Source: Streptomyces griseochromogenes (GTDB lineage Bacteria; Actinomycetota; Actinomycetes; Streptomycetales; Streptomycetaceae). From it: DNA of 64,000 bases. Both the position numbers and the translations under genes were made by a program. The stretch spans positions 62,001 to 126,000 of the forward strand of contig NZ_CP016279.1 in the NCBI RefSeq assembly GCF_001542625.1, given 5' to 3'. Below are positions 50,634 through 59,493 of the stretch, piece after piece (position 1 is the first letter of the stretch; the number at the start of each line of letters is the position of its first letter). The notes beneath the pieces are model-generated. The model saw only the letters and a list, made by a program, of their open reading frames with translations, ran no database searches and had not been told where the DNA came from.

Positions 50634-50819
50634 GTGCCCGCATTCGAGTTCGTCAAGTCCAGCTACAGCGGCGGCAACGCGGGCCAGGAGTGCGTCGAAG
50701 TCGCCCGCAACATCCCCGGCACCGTCGCCGTCCGTGACTCCAAGGCCGGCGACGGCCCCGTACTCCGGCTCACCCCCACCGCGTGGGCGGCGTTCACCGG
50801 GGCGCTGTCAGTGCGTTGA
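50634..50819 (+). CDS. DUF397 protein
   Basis: A 61-residue protein with the family pattern FVKSSYSGGNAGQECVEVA, VAVRDSKAGDGPVL and TPTAWAAFTGAL. DUF397 proteins act with XRE-DUF5753 regulators, often as small antagonists (toxin-antitoxin-like pairs such as BldB relatives). Here the regulator is broken, so it may be orphaned. The GTG start is five bases after its neighbour. It overlaps the end of the convergent DUF1648 gene by 26 bases. Confidence 0.85.
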   Translation: MPAFEFVKSSYSGGNAGQECVEVARNIPGTVAVRDSKAGDGPVLRLTPTAWAAFTGALSVR

Positions 50820-51792
50820 GCAGTGCCGCGCCGCGCTCCGCGTCGTCCACGCTGACGGCGAACTCGCCCCGCCTTCCCCGGATCCGTACGACCAGGCATT
50901 CCCCGGCGCGCAGCATGACCGTGGTGCCGAGGCCGCTGAGGCGGTAGCCCCAGCCGCCGACCTGCGCGGGCGTGCGGTTCTCGGCGCGCGCGGACTCGAT
51001 GTCGGCGGGTGCCCAGCGCCGTACCGGTCGGCCGAGCGGACCGAAGGACACCTCCAGGCCTCGTTCCGACACGCGCGCCTGCACCGAGGAGCAGGCGGTA
51101 AGGGCGAGGAAGACGAACGCGAACGGGCTGAACAGGGCCAGCAGCACCCCGGTGCCGGCGAGACCCGCGACGACGGCGACGAGCGTGGCCACGGCCACCA
51201 GGCCGGTCACGGCGGCCAGCAGCCGGAACCACGAGTTCGTGGTGCGGGAGAGCCACACGAGGCGCTGCCCTTCGGGTATCTCCAGCAGTGGTTCACTGCC
51301 GTCTCGCCCGGCGGTCGGGGAGTCCTTCCGCCGGCGCGCGGTCGCCAGCCATCCGCCGACGCCGGCGGCCGCGGCGGCGGCGAGCGAGGCGACGATCCAG
51401 ACGGTCGGCTGCCGTGCCTGATGCCAGTCCGTGCGGTCGAGATTGGCCCGTACGATCGAGGCCTGGGCGCCCGCGATGACGATGCCGCTCGTCAGGAGTC
51501 CGGCCGCCGTCCACGGGAGCAGCCCGGTGCCGGCCGCCGCCGCGGTACGCCGCTGTATCAGGAGCAGCGCCAGCGCGAGCGCCAGCCAGATCGCGGCCGG
51601 GAAGAGGGAAGCGGCCCAGAGGGGCATCGAGCCGTCGGGCCTGTCCCCCAGCCCGTCCCAGTGGGTCGCCAGGTGGTCCGGCAGCCGGTTGCTCACGGTC
51701 CACGGCAGCGCCGCGATCACTGCCGTGGTGCCCCCTGTCCACACCGCGGCCGCCCAGCGCGCCCCGCGGCCGAGCCCCTTCCGGTCGTTCAC
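50794..51792 (-). CDS. DUF1648 domain membrane protein
   Basis: A 332-residue membrane protein. The N-terminal DUF1648-like part has LPDHLATHWDGLGDRPDGSM. There are several helices, and a C-terminal cytoplasmic part has SERGLEVSFGPLGRPV. In many bacteria such proteins are coupled to YtrA-type GntR regulators, as here: GTG 51792 overlaps the GntR stop (GTGA). Function is unknown, possibly cell envelope response. Confidence 0.8.
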   Translation of the reverse strand: MNDRKGLGRGARWAAAVWTGGTTAVIAALPWTVSNRLPDHLATHWDGLGDRPDGSMPLWAASLFPAAIWLALALALLLIQRRTAAAAGTGLLPWTAAGLLTSGIVIAGAQASIVRANLDRTDWHQARQPTVWIVASLAAAAAAGVGGWLATARRRKDSPTAGRDGSEPLLEIPEGQRLVWLSRTTNSWFRLLAAVTGLVAVATLVAVVAGLAGTGVLLALFSPFAFVFLALTACSSVQARVSERGLEVSFGPLGRPVRRWAPADIESARAENRTPAQVGGWGYRLSGLGTTVMLRAGECLVVRIRGRRGEFAVSVDDAERGAALLNALTAPR

Positions 51793-52136
51793 GGCATCCC
51801 CCTGATCATTTCTATGAGATCGGTCCGGCTGTAGCCGAGGCGTGCCGCCTCGGTCACCAGCTCGCGCACGCGGATCTGCAGCCCGGAGCGTTGGTCGGCG
51901 CTCTCGGCCACGGTCACCCCACGGCCCCTGCGGAACTCCAGCAGTCCCTCGTCCCTGAGGCCGCGCAGGCCGCGCAGGACGGTGTTGACGTTGATGTCCA
52001 GCGCCTCGGAGAGGTCGCGTGCGGACGGCAGGCGGTCGCCCGGGCGGCACTCTCCCTCGGCGATGGCACGCCGGACGGCGGCGGCCACCTGTTCGTGCAG
52101 GGGCCGGGTGTCTCTGTTGTCCAAGCGCATCAACAT
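51789..52136 (-). CDS. YtrA-type GntR family repressor
   Basis: A 115-residue regulator. It has the winged helix of GntR proteins (RPLHEQVAAAVRRAIAEGEC, RLPSARDLSEALDINVNTVL) and only a short C-terminal helix, the mark of the YtrA subfamily. It starts inside a large palindrome (52135-52159), so it is autoregulated. ATG 52136 or ATG 52130 both fit; the first gives a near-leaderless mRNA from TATCTT. Confidence 0.88.
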   Translation of the reverse strand: MLMRLDNRDTRPLHEQVAAAVRRAIAEGECRPGDRLPSARDLSEALDINVNTVLRGLRGLRDEGLLEFRRGRGVTVAESADQRSGLQIRVRELVTEAARLGYSRTDLIEMIRGMP

Positions 52137-52159
52137 GGTGCTAGTGAAGATAGCACCAT
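52135..52159. promoter_or_regulatory. Operator palindrome over the GntR promoter and start codon
   Basis: ATGGTGCTA and TAGCACCAT are perfect 9-base arms seven bases apart. The minus-strand -10 box TATCTT lies in the centre and the GntR ATG in one arm, so binding would block the promoter. Confidence 0.82.
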
Positions 52160-52210
52160 GTCGTTCATCGGGCGGGCGTCGGGCACAGAAACGGTTGCCG
52201 GGCACAGAAA

Positions 52211-52243
52211 AACGGGCCCGCCGCGGATCGCGGCGGGCCCGTT
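52211..52243 (-). terminator. Rho-independent terminator of the carboxypeptidase gene
   Basis: A 15-base-pair stem (52211-52225 with 52229-52243) has a three-base loop, followed on the minus strand by TTTTT. It lies 15 bases after the minus-strand stop. Confidence 0.88.
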
Positions 52244-52257
52244 CGGCCGGGTGGACG

Positions 52258-53163
52258 TCAGGCGAGCCTGGCGAAGCCGTAGTTGAGGAGCTTCGTGGCG
52301 TCCGTGGCGCGCTGGGCGTACGAGGAGGAGGCCAGGACCGTGCCGATGACGGTCTTGCCGCCCCGGGTCGCGGCGAAGACGAGGCAGGCGCCCGCCTCGG
52401 GGCCGGAGCCGGTCTTCACGCCGATGGCGCCGCTGTAGCTGCTGAGCAGCGTGTTGGTGTTGCTCCACGTCGGCATGGTGCGGGTGCCGCCGGTCTTGGT
52501 GATCGTCTTCGCCGTGTACGACTTCGTCTTGACGATCGTGCGGAACGTCGAGTTCTTCATCGCGCTGCTGGCGATCTTCGTCAGGTCGCGCGGCGTCGAG
52601 TAGTTGTTCCCGTTGCCGATGCCGTCGAACGAGTCGAAGTGCGTGTTGCTCAGGTGCAGGCTCTTGGCGGCGGCGTTCATCTTGCCGATGAAGGACGTCA
52701 CGCGCGCGTCGCGGGTGGAGCCGGAACCGTACGTGTCGGCGAGCGCGTAGGCGGCGTCGCAGCCGGACGGCAGCATCAGGCCGTACAGCAGCTGGCGGAC
52801 GGTGACCTTGTCGCCGACGATCAGGTGCGCCTGGGAGGCGTTGTTCTTGACGACGTAGTCGCTGTACGCCTTCTGGATCGTCACCTTCTTGTCGAGGTTG
52901 AGGTTCGACTGGGCGAGCACGACCTTGGCGGTCATGATCTTGGTGGTGGAGCCGGTGGACCGCTTGGTGTCCGCTGCCTTGGTGTACAGCGTCGAGCCGT
53001 TCGCGTTGTTCATCACGTAGCCGCCCTTGGCCACGATCGAGGGCGTCGTGACGGCCTGCGCGGGCGTCGCGGTGAGGGCCCCGGCGGCGACCAGCGCGCC
53101 GGAGGTGAGAGCGACGGCGCCTGCTCTACGGATGCGGCGGGTGCCCTTAATGCCGGTAATCAA
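52258..53163 (-). CDS. D-alanyl-D-alanine carboxypeptidase (penicillin-binding protein, S11)
   Basis: A 301-residue secreted peptidoglycan enzyme. The signal peptide (TRRIRRAGAVALTSGALVAA, ending TPAQA) is followed by the S11 fold. The active-site Ser lies in STTK, the second motif is SGCDAA in place of SGN, and the third is KTG in GVKTGSGP. No ATG or GTG fits the signal peptide. TTG 53163 has GGGG seven bases upstream and is chosen. GTG 53247 is an alternative with no ribosome site. Confidence 0.87.
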   Translation of the reverse strand: MITGIKGTRRIRRAGAVALTSGALVAAGALTATPAQAVTTPSIVAKGGYVMNNANGSTLYTKAADTKRSTGSTTKIMTAKVVLAQSNLNLDKKVTIQKAYSDYVVKNNASQAHLIVGDKVTVRQLLYGLMLPSGCDAAYALADTYGSGSTRDARVTSFIGKMNAAAKSLHLSNTHFDSFDGIGNGNNYSTPRDLTKIASSAMKNSTFRTIVKTKSYTAKTITKTGGTRTMPTWSNTNTLLSSYSGAIGVKTGSGPEAGACLVFAATRGGKTVIGTVLASSSYAQRATDATKLLNYGFARLA

Positions 53164-53338
53164 GTGAAATACCCCGATTATGTTGAATGCCCCTATGGTG
53201 CGGCCGAGTTGAGGTGGCGGGAGAGTGGGGCCGCAGGTGTGTGACACGTAAGTAGCACAGAAGGTTGTGTGGCCGCTGCGAGAGTTCTCCGTCACGTCCG
53301 CATGCTGGACGAGCCGTTCTATGCGTACGTGTTGTATC

Positions 53339-53344
53339 TATCCT
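53339..53344 (+). promoter_or_regulatory. -10 box TATCCT of a near-leaderless promoter
   Basis: TATCCT and six bases precede the ATG of the FadR-type regulator. The preceding TTGTATC is A+T-rich and may be part of its operator. Confidence 0.45.
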
Positions 53345-53350
53345 GTGGGC

Positions 53351-54001
53351 ATGGCCACGCCCACGAAACAACCACCTGCCGCCGACCGCGTCTACACCCA
53401 TGTCAAGCAGGGCGTCCTCGACCGCCGTTACGAGGGCGGGACCCTGCTCACCGAAGGCGAGCTGGCCGAGGCCGTGGGGGTCTCGCGCACCCCTGTCCGG
53501 GAGGCGCTGCTCCGGCTGGAGGTGGAGGGCCTGATCCGGCTCTACCCGAAGAAGGGCGCCCTGGTCCTGCCGGTCTCCGCACAGGAGATCGCCGACGTGG
53601 TGGAGACCCGGCTGCTGGTGGAGGAGCACGCGGCCCGCAAGGCCGTACCGGCCCCGCCGGGGCTCCTGGAGCGGCTGGCCGAACTGCTGGAGCAGCAGAA
53701 GGCGCAGGCCGCGGCCGGTGATCTGGCCGGCGCGGCGAAGACCGACCGCTGCTTCCACGCCGAGATCGTGCGCAGCGGCGGCAACGCGATCCTCTCGCGC
53801 CTCTACGACCAGCTGCGCGACCGTCAGCTGCGGATGGGCGTCGCCGTCATGCACTCGCACCCCGACCGGATCGCCAAGACGCTCGCCGAGCACGAGGAGA
53901 TCCTTCAGGCGCTGCGCCGCGGGGACGCGGAGGCGGCGGTCGGGATCGTGCACCGGCACGTGAGCTGGTTCTCGCACCTCGCCCGGGGGGAAGTGCGATG
54001 A
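53351..54001 (+). CDS. GntR regulator, FadR/FCD type
   Basis: A 216-residue repressor. It has an N-terminal winged helix (VYTHVKQGVLDRRYEGG, LTEGELAEAVGVSRTPVREA) and an FCD effector domain (RLLVEEHAARKA, DRCFHAEIVRSGGN, EHEEILQALRRGDAEAA) with the metal-binding His/Asp set. It is coupled to the MFS transporter by an ATGA overlap and is likely to control it. Confidence 0.92.
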   Translation: MATPTKQPPAADRVYTHVKQGVLDRRYEGGTLLTEGELAEAVGVSRTPVREALLRLEVEGLIRLYPKKGALVLPVSAQEIADVVETRLLVEEHAARKAVPAPPGLLERLAELLEQQKAQAAAGDLAGAAKTDRCFHAEIVRSGGNAILSRLYDQLRDRQLRMGVAVMHSHPDRIAKTLAEHEEILQALRRGDAEAAVGIVHRHVSWFSHLARGEVR

Positions 54002-55296
54002 GCAACGCCACTCTGCCGGGTGACGCTCCGGGCGGCCGCCGGGCTCTCGCGGTGTGGTCCGTCGGCGTCTCGGTCTACTTCGTCGCCGTCATCTTCCGTA
54101 CGTCCCTGGGCGTGGCCGGCCTGGACGCGGCCGACCGCTTCCACGTGGGCGCCTCGGCCCTGTCCACCTTCTCGATCCTCCAGCTGATGGTCTACGCGGG
54201 CATGCAGATACCCGTCGGCCTGCTGGTCGACCGGCTCGGCACCAAGAAGGTGCTGAGCATCGGCGCGGTGCTGTTCACGGCGGGCCAGCTCGGCTTCGCC
54301 TTCTCGCCCTCCTACGGCACGGCGCTCGCCTCGCGCGCGCTGCTCGGGTGCGGCGACGCGATGACCTTCATCAGCGTGCTGCGCCTCGGCACGCGCTGGT
54401 TCCCGGCCCGGCGCGGGCCGCTCGTCGCGCAGCTCGCGGGCCTGGTCGGCATGGCGGGCAACCTGGTCTCCACCCTGGTCCTGGCCCGGCTGCTGCACGG
54501 CCTCGGCTGGACCCCGGCGTTCGCGGGCAGCGCGCTGGCCGGTGCAGTCGTCCTCGTGCTGACGCTGCTGTTCCTTAAGGACCACCCCGAGGGGCACGAG
54601 CCCGAGCCCTCCCCGCACCAGGGCGCGGCCTACGTCCGCCGGCAGATCTCCGCGGCCTGGCGGGAGCCGGGCACCCGGCTCGGCCTGTGGGTGCACTTCA
54701 CCACCCAGTTCCCGGCGATGGTGTTCCTGCTGCTGTGGGGCCTGCCGTTCCTGGTCCGGGCGCAGGGACTCAGCCGTGCCACGGCCGGTGAACTGCTGAC
54801 GCTCGTCGTCCTGTCCAACATGGTGATCGGCCTGGTCTACGGCCAGATCGTGGCCCGGCACCACGCGGCCCGGCTGCCGCTGGCCCTCGGCACGGTCGCG
54901 GCGACGGCGTCCCTGTGGGCGCTCACCCTCGCCTGGCCCGGCGAGCACGCTCCGATGGGACTGCTGGCGGCCCTCTGCGCGGTGCTCGGCGCGTGCGGTC
55001 CCGCCTCGATGCTCGGCTTCGACTTCGCCCGGCCGGCCAACCCGCCCGAGCGACAGGGCACCGCGTCCGGCATCACCAACATGGGTGGTTTCGTCGCCTC
55101 GATGACGACGCTGTTCGCGATCGGGGTGCTGCTGGACGCCACCGGTGACGACTACACGGTGGCCTTCTCGGCGGTGTTCGTCCTGCAGGCGCTGGGTGTG
55201 AGCCAGATTCTGCGGCTGCGGGGGCGGGCGGCTCGGCGGGAGCGGGAGCGGTTGGTGGCGAGCCGGGTGGAGACGGTGCATGTGCCTGCGGCTTGA
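53998..55296 (+). CDS. MFS transporter
   Basis: A 432-residue 12-helix transporter. The loop between helices 2 and 3 is GLLVDRLGTKKVLSIG, the MFS signature. Further helices are evident (LGCGDAMTFISVLRLGTRWF). The C-terminal tail is basic. The substrate is unknown; the FadR-type partner suggests an organic acid or sugar acid. It is last in a two-gene operon. Confidence 0.9.
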   Translation: MSNATLPGDAPGGRRALAVWSVGVSVYFVAVIFRTSLGVAGLDAADRFHVGASALSTFSILQLMVYAGMQIPVGLLVDRLGTKKVLSIGAVLFTAGQLGFAFSPSYGTALASRALLGCGDAMTFISVLRLGTRWFPARRGPLVAQLAGLVGMAGNLVSTLVLARLLHGLGWTPAFAGSALAGAVVLVLTLLFLKDHPEGHEPEPSPHQGAAYVRRQISAAWREPGTRLGLWVHFTTQFPAMVFLLLWGLPFLVRAQGLSRATAGELLTLVVLSNMVIGLVYGQIVARHHAARLPLALGTVAATASLWALTLAWPGEHAPMGLLAALCAVLGACGPASMLGFDFARPANPPERQGTASGITNMGGFVASMTTLFAIGVLLDATGDDYTVAFSAVFVLQALGVSQILRLRGRAARRERERLVASRVETVHVPAA

Positions 55297-55613
55297 GCCG
55301 GGTCTTCTCCCACCCGCGCACCGCCCGTTTCCAGTCGGCTGAGAGGCCGGGCGACCTGTGGGAGTTCTCGCCGTCGGCGGCTTTCCGGCCTTCACGGCTC
55401 CCTCTCCCAGGCCCACGCCGCTGACGTCGACACGCCACCGACGCCGACGCCGCGACTGATGCCGGTGCCGGCGCCGGGAGCGTCAGCTTGGCTTGAGCCG
55501 GCCCGGCCGCGTGGGACTGGGAGAGGGGCCGTGAAGGCCGGGCCGCCGGGCATGGCGCGCAGGCCCGCCGCGGGAACGGGCCGGTGACACCGAAGGTCCG
55601 GGCGGCCGCGGGC
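55297..55613. other. Intergenic region with a long inverted repeat
   Basis: 317 bases between two converging genes with no gene seen. The main feature is an inverted repeat: 55385-55418 and 55509-55541 pair over about 33 bases with one mismatch and one unpaired base. In between, the sequence is rich in GCCGACGCCG. It may act as a bidirectional terminator or be a remnant of a small mobile element. Confidence 0.6.
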
Positions 55614-56438
55614 CTACGGCGTCACCGTGAAGTTGCGCAGGATCGCCGCCGTCAGGTCCGGGTCGCCCTCCGTCTTCACCCGGTCCGCCACCGCCTCCGG
55701 GCTCACGCGGCCGCAGGCCAGCCGGACGTAGGTCTCCCAGTCGAGGGTGAGGGTGGCGGCGGGGCCCAGCGCGGGGGCGGTCTCCAGGGTGCCGCGGCCC
55801 TGGATGTCGACGCGGATGGTGCGCAGGAACTCGATGGGTCCGTGCACATCGAAGACGACGGCGGAACTGCGCGGTGCGTTCGCGTCCTTGGCGACGACCT
55901 TGGGCAGCGCCTCCAGGAGGACGTCACGGACGATGTGCGAGCCCGGCGAGTCGAGGTTGCCGGGGTGGCCGAGGGCCGTGCGCAGGTCCTGTTCGTGCAC
56001 CCACACGTCGAAGGCCCGGGTCCGCATCGCCTGTTCGAGGGTGACCTCGGTACCCAGCGCGCCGCGCATCGTGGCGCCGGGCTCGCGGGACTCGTTGCGC
56101 AGCTGGCGGTTGCGGCGGATGACCGTGTACTCCAGCTCCGCCGTCATCTCCGGCGCCGTGTGGTGGCGGCGGACGTCGACCTGCATCTCCATGTAGCGCT
56201 GGTGCTCGTTGGTGACGTGGAAGAGATCGCGGGGCAGCGTGTGGATGGGGCGCGGGTCGCCGAGCATCTCGCAGTCCAGGCCGATGACGTGCGAGACCAC
56301 GTCACGGACCGACCAGCCCGGGCATGGAGTCCGCCGGTTCCACTCGCCCTCCGCGAGCGTGCCCACCAATTCGGATATCGCGTCGATGGAGTGGGTCCAG
56401 GCGTCGGCGTAGGGCTGGAGGGTGGGATGCAGACTCAC
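55614..56438 (-). CDS. Maleylpyruvate isomerase family mycothiol-dependent protein
   Basis: A 274-residue protein of the DinB/MDMPI fold. The N-terminal helical bundle has RRTPCPGWSVRDVVSHVIG (first metal His) and DVWVHEQDLRTALGHPG (second). The C-terminal domain is SCP2-like and ends DLTAAILRNFTVTP. It uses mycothiol in related proteins; its substrate is unknown. GTG 56438 has GAGGGG upstream on the minus strand. Confidence 0.88.
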   Translation of the reverse strand: MSLHPTLQPYADAWTHSIDAISELVGTLAEGEWNRRTPCPGWSVRDVVSHVIGLDCEMLGDPRPIHTLPRDLFHVTNEHQRYMEMQVDVRRHHTAPEMTAELEYTVIRRNRQLRNESREPGATMRGALGTEVTLEQAMRTRAFDVWVHEQDLRTALGHPGNLDSPGSHIVRDVLLEALPKVVAKDANAPRSSAVVFDVHGPIEFLRTIRVDIQGRGTLETAPALGPAATLTLDWETYVRLACGRVSPEAVADRVKTEGDPDLTAAILRNFTVTP

Positions 56439-56619
56439 GGAACGGGACCCCTCGGCGGTCGGTACACGGGCAGGTGGTGGCGGCTTGCCAGCGGGAGGTG
56501 GCTGCACTCGGCGGGTGTCTTGGGTCGCTAAGTTACGCTGCTCCGAGGCACCCCGGCAGTGCTTTCGTGTGACGATCGTAGGCCCGTGTGGACGACTCGA
56601 ATGCCAGGACGGTGGTAGT

Positions 56620-57438
56620 GTGCGCGCTTCCCTGATCCAGATCGCCGTAGACGAGGGCGAATCGGTTGCCTCTCGGCGGCGGCGGACGGCCGCGCTGGTC
56701 CGCGAGCAGGCCGGAGCCGACCTCGTGGTCCTGCCCGAGCTGTGGACCACCGGAGCCTTCGCCTACGAGGCGTTCGGACCGGAGGCCGAGCCGCTCGAAG
56801 GCCCCACGTACGAGGCGATGGCCAAGGCGGCGAGCGACGCGGGCGTGTGGCTGCACGCCGGCTCCATCCCGGAGCGGACGGCATCCGGCAGCGGCTCCGC
56901 CGCGGGTGACGGTCCCCTCTACAACACCTCTCTCGTCTTCTCCCCCTCCGGTGATCTGGCCGCGGTCTACCGCAAGATCCATCGCTTCGGTTTCGACCAG
57001 GGCGAGGCCGTGCTGATGAGCGCCGGGCGGGACCTGGTGACGGTCCGGCTGCCCGGCACCACGCTCGGCCTGGCCACCTGCTACGACCTCCGTTTCCCCG
57101 AACTCTTCCGCTCACTCGTCGACGCGGGCGCCGAGACGCTGGTGATCCCGGCGGGCTGGCCCGAGCGGCGACGGGCGCACTGGACGCTGCTGGCTCAGGC
57201 GCGGGCGGTGGAGAACCAGGCGTTCGTGCTCGCGTGTGGAACGGCCGGGACACACGCCGGAGTTCCGCAGGCGGGTCACTCGATCGTGGTCGATCCGTGG
57301 GGCGAGGTGCTCGCCGAGGCGGGCGCCGGCGAGGAGGTCCTCACGGTCGACTTCGACCCGGCGAAGGTGGCGGCCACCCGCGAGCAGTTCCCGGCCCTGA
57401 AGGACCGGATGCTGGGCCTGGAGCCGCCGCGCCGCTGA
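56620..57438 (+). CDS. Nitrilase-family carbon-nitrogen hydrolase (probable omega-amidase)
   Basis: A 272-residue amidase. The catalytic Glu is in VVLPELW (residue about 42), Lys in YRKIHRFGF (about 115) and Cys in LATCYDLRFPE (about 151). The end WGEVLAEAG is also typical. The closest types are omega-amidases and NIT proteins, which repair deaminated glutathione-like compounds. The GTG at 56620 gives the family start RASLIQIAVD. It has a weak ribosome site and may be leaderless behind GGTAGTGT. Confidence 0.88.
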   Translation: MRASLIQIAVDEGESVASRRRRTAALVREQAGADLVVLPELWTTGAFAYEAFGPEAEPLEGPTYEAMAKAASDAGVWLHAGSIPERTASGSGSAAGDGPLYNTSLVFSPSGDLAAVYRKIHRFGFDQGEAVLMSAGRDLVTVRLPGTTLGLATCYDLRFPELFRSLVDAGAETLVIPAGWPERRRAHWTLLAQARAVENQAFVLACGTAGTHAGVPQAGHSIVVDPWGEVLAEAGAGEEVLTVDFDPAKVAATREQFPALKDRMLGLEPPRR

Positions 57439-57449
57439 ACGACGCGGCG

Positions 57450-57481
57450 AACCCCAGAACCCCAGAACCCCAGAACCCCGG
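57450..57481. repeat. 8-base tandem repeat, four units
   Basis: AACCCCAG three times and once AACCCCGG, between the amidase stop and the convergent LURP-one gene. It is a simple repeat, perhaps unstable in length. Confidence 0.8.
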
Positions 57482-57507
57482 ACCCCGGACCTCAGAACTT
57501 CGGACCC

Positions 57508-58002
57508 CTAGTCGTCCTCGCGTTCCTTCTGCGCCAGGTGGATCACGCACACCGCCACCGCGATCAGCAGCGCCGGGTCCGCGTCCTCGCGCACGATGTC
57601 GACGCCGTACGTGTCCCGGATGTGCAGCCAGCGGCGGGAGATCACCGCGAGGAGTTCGCCGTCGTACTCGATGGCGAACTCGTGGTCGAGGATCTTGCCG
57701 CTGACGTCCAGTTCGGAACCGTCGGCCAGGGCCACCCGGTAGTGGTTGCGCAGCAGGGACAGCCGTTTGCGCTTGATCGTGGCCAGGCCCTCGCCGTCCC
57801 GTTCGACCACCATGGTGTCGCGCAGGGCGAACATCTTCTGGTGGATGTCGATCAGGACGCGTCCCTGGGCGTCCTTCAGCTCGAAGGTGTCCCGCAGCCG
57901 CATCGCCTTGCCGTCGACGAGGAACACCTTCCGGCCGTGCTCGTCCTCGATCCAGTAGTCGTCACCGATGCCGAGGAGCCGGTCGCGTACGAGGAGTCTC
58001 AT
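57508..58002 (-). CDS. LURP-one-related / scramblase-fold protein
   Basis: A 164-residue beta-barrel protein. The pattern GDDYWIEDEHGRKVFLVDGK, LRDTFELKDAQGRVL and LRDTMVVERDGEGLATIKRK is that of LURP-one/tubby-like proteins, which bind membranes in other organisms. The function in Streptomyces is unknown. It is coupled to the GlxA-type regulator by ATGA. Confidence 0.85.
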   Translation of the reverse strand: MRLLVRDRLLGIGDDYWIEDEHGRKVFLVDGKAMRLRDTFELKDAQGRVLIDIHQKMFALRDTMVVERDGEGLATIKRKRLSLLRNHYRVALADGSELDVSGKILDHEFAIEYDGELLAVISRRWLHIRDTYGVDIVREDADPALLIAVAVCVIHLAQKEREDD

Positions 58003-59054
58003 GCGGATACCGTTCCCCGGCCCGGCGGCATCATCACGGAGCCGGCGGGAACGGAACCGGAAGGCGGGGCGGACACCGGCCCGAAGCGCTTGCGGTAGTC
58101 CGAGGGACTCAGCCCCGTCTCGCGCCGCAGCCGCGCCCGCAGATTGGCCGCCGTACCCAGACCGCAGCGCGCCGCCACCACGTCCAGCCGCTCCTCTCCG
58201 CGCTCGATCAGCCGGCAGGCGAGCGCGACCCTCTCCCTGGTCAGCCAGGCCAGCGGGGTCGTGCCCAACTGGGCACGGAAGCGACGGTGCAGGGTGGCGG
58301 GGGAGACGGCCGCGCGGGCCGCCAGCCCGGCTACGGTCAGCGGCTCGCCGAGCCGTTCCTGGGCCCAGGCCAGCAGCGGGCCGAGCGACTCGTCGGGGAC
58401 CGTGGGGACCGGCCGTTCCACGAACTGCCGCTGGCCGCCGTCCCGGTGGGCGGCGAAGACCAGGCGCCGGGAGACCGCGTTGGCGATCTCCGCACCGTGG
58501 TCCCGGCGCCAGATGTGCAGCCCGAGATCGAGCGCGGCCGCGCTGCCGGCGGCGGTCAGGATGTCGCCCTCGTCCACGAAGAGCACGTCCGGCTCCAGCC
58601 GCACCTTCGGGTGCAGCCCGCGGAAGGTGTCGGACCACAGCCAGTGGGTGGTGGCCCGTCTGCCGTCGAGCAGCCCCGCCTCGGCGAGCGCGAAGCTGCC
58701 GGTGCAGAAGCTCACGACCCGTGCGCCACGCGCGTGCGTGCGCGCGATCGCGTCCAGCACGTCCGGCCCGCGCGGTACGACGTTGTCCGGGCGGCCGGGC
58801 ACGACCAGGGTGTCCGCCTCGTCCACCGCCTCCAGACCGGGAACCGCGGTCAGTGTGAAGAAGCCGTGGTTCATCCGCACCTCGGGCGTCGGCGTGCACA
58901 GCGTCACCTCGTACAGGGGCCGGGGCAGGCCCAGTTCGGGGCGAGGCAGGCCGAACAGTTCGGTGGCGACGCCCACCTCGAACGGGTTCGTGCCCCCGTC
59001 GACGATCACGGCGACCCGGTGGGGCCGCACCGGCTGAGAGGATCCTTGCGGCAT
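57999..59054 (-). CDS. GlxA-type AraC family regulator with DJ-1/PfpI domain
   Basis: A 351-residue regulator. Residues 12-185 form a DJ-1/PfpI-like domain (VAVIVDGGTNPFEVGVATEL, VVSFCTGSFALAEAGLLDGR). Residues about 225-320 are an AraC helix-turn-helix (LTVAGLAARAAVSPATLHRR and FRAQLGTTPLAWL). It is upstream of and coupled to the LURP-one gene and divergent from a cupin gene that it may control. Confidence 0.9.
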   Translation of the reverse strand: MPQGSSQPVRPHRVAVIVDGGTNPFEVGVATELFGLPRPELGLPRPLYEVTLCTPTPEVRMNHGFFTLTAVPGLEAVDEADTLVVPGRPDNVVPRGPDVLDAIARTHARGARVVSFCTGSFALAEAGLLDGRRATTHWLWSDTFRGLHPKVRLEPDVLFVDEGDILTAAGSAAALDLGLHIWRRDHGAEIANAVSRRLVFAAHRDGGQRQFVERPVPTVPDESLGPLLAWAQERLGEPLTVAGLAARAAVSPATLHRRFRAQLGTTPLAWLTRERVALACRLIERGEERLDVVAARCGLGTAANLRARLRRETGLSPSDYRKRFGPVSAPPSGSVPAGSVMMPPGRGTVSA

Positions 59055-59106
59055 ATGCGATTTCTAGCACTCGTACGACGGTGACGGCACCCCGGACGAT
59101 GAACGC

Positions 59107-59493
59107 ATGGAACCGATCTCCCTCGAGGCGGCCCTCGCCTCCTTCACCGAGCGGTGGAGCCCCCGCATCGTGACCACCGTCAACGACTACGACGTACGCG
59201 TGGCCAAGGTCGAGGGCGAACACGTCTGGCACGTACACGACCACACCGACGAGTTCTTCCTGGTCCTCGGCGGCGAACTGCACCTCGCCCTCCGGGAGCC
59301 GGCCGGCGAGCGCACGGTCGTCCTGCCCAAGGGCTCGGTGTTCACCGTCCCGCGCGGCACCGAGCACAAGCCGTACGCGCCCGTGCCCGCCGAGATCCTG
59401 GTCTTCGAGCCCACCGGCACCCTCTCCGTGGGCGACCGGCACGACGAGGTCCCCGCGCACGTGGATACGACGACGGGCCACGCCCTGACCTGA
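59107..59493 (+). CDS. Cupin domain protein
   Basis: A 128-residue single cupin barrel. The first motif is HVWHVHDHTDEFFLVLGGEL, with metal-binding His and Glu, and the second is VPRGTEHKPYAP. It is typical of small phosphomannose isomerase-like cupins. The substrate is unknown. It is divergent from the GlxA-type regulator by 52 bases. ATG 59107 follows a weak site. Confidence 0.87.
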   Translation: MEPISLEAALASFTERWSPRIVTTVNDYDVRVAKVEGEHVWHVHDHTDEFFLVLGGELHLALREPAGERTVVLPKGSVFTVPRGTEHKPYAPVPAEILVFEPTGTLSVGDRHDEVPAHVDTTTGHALT

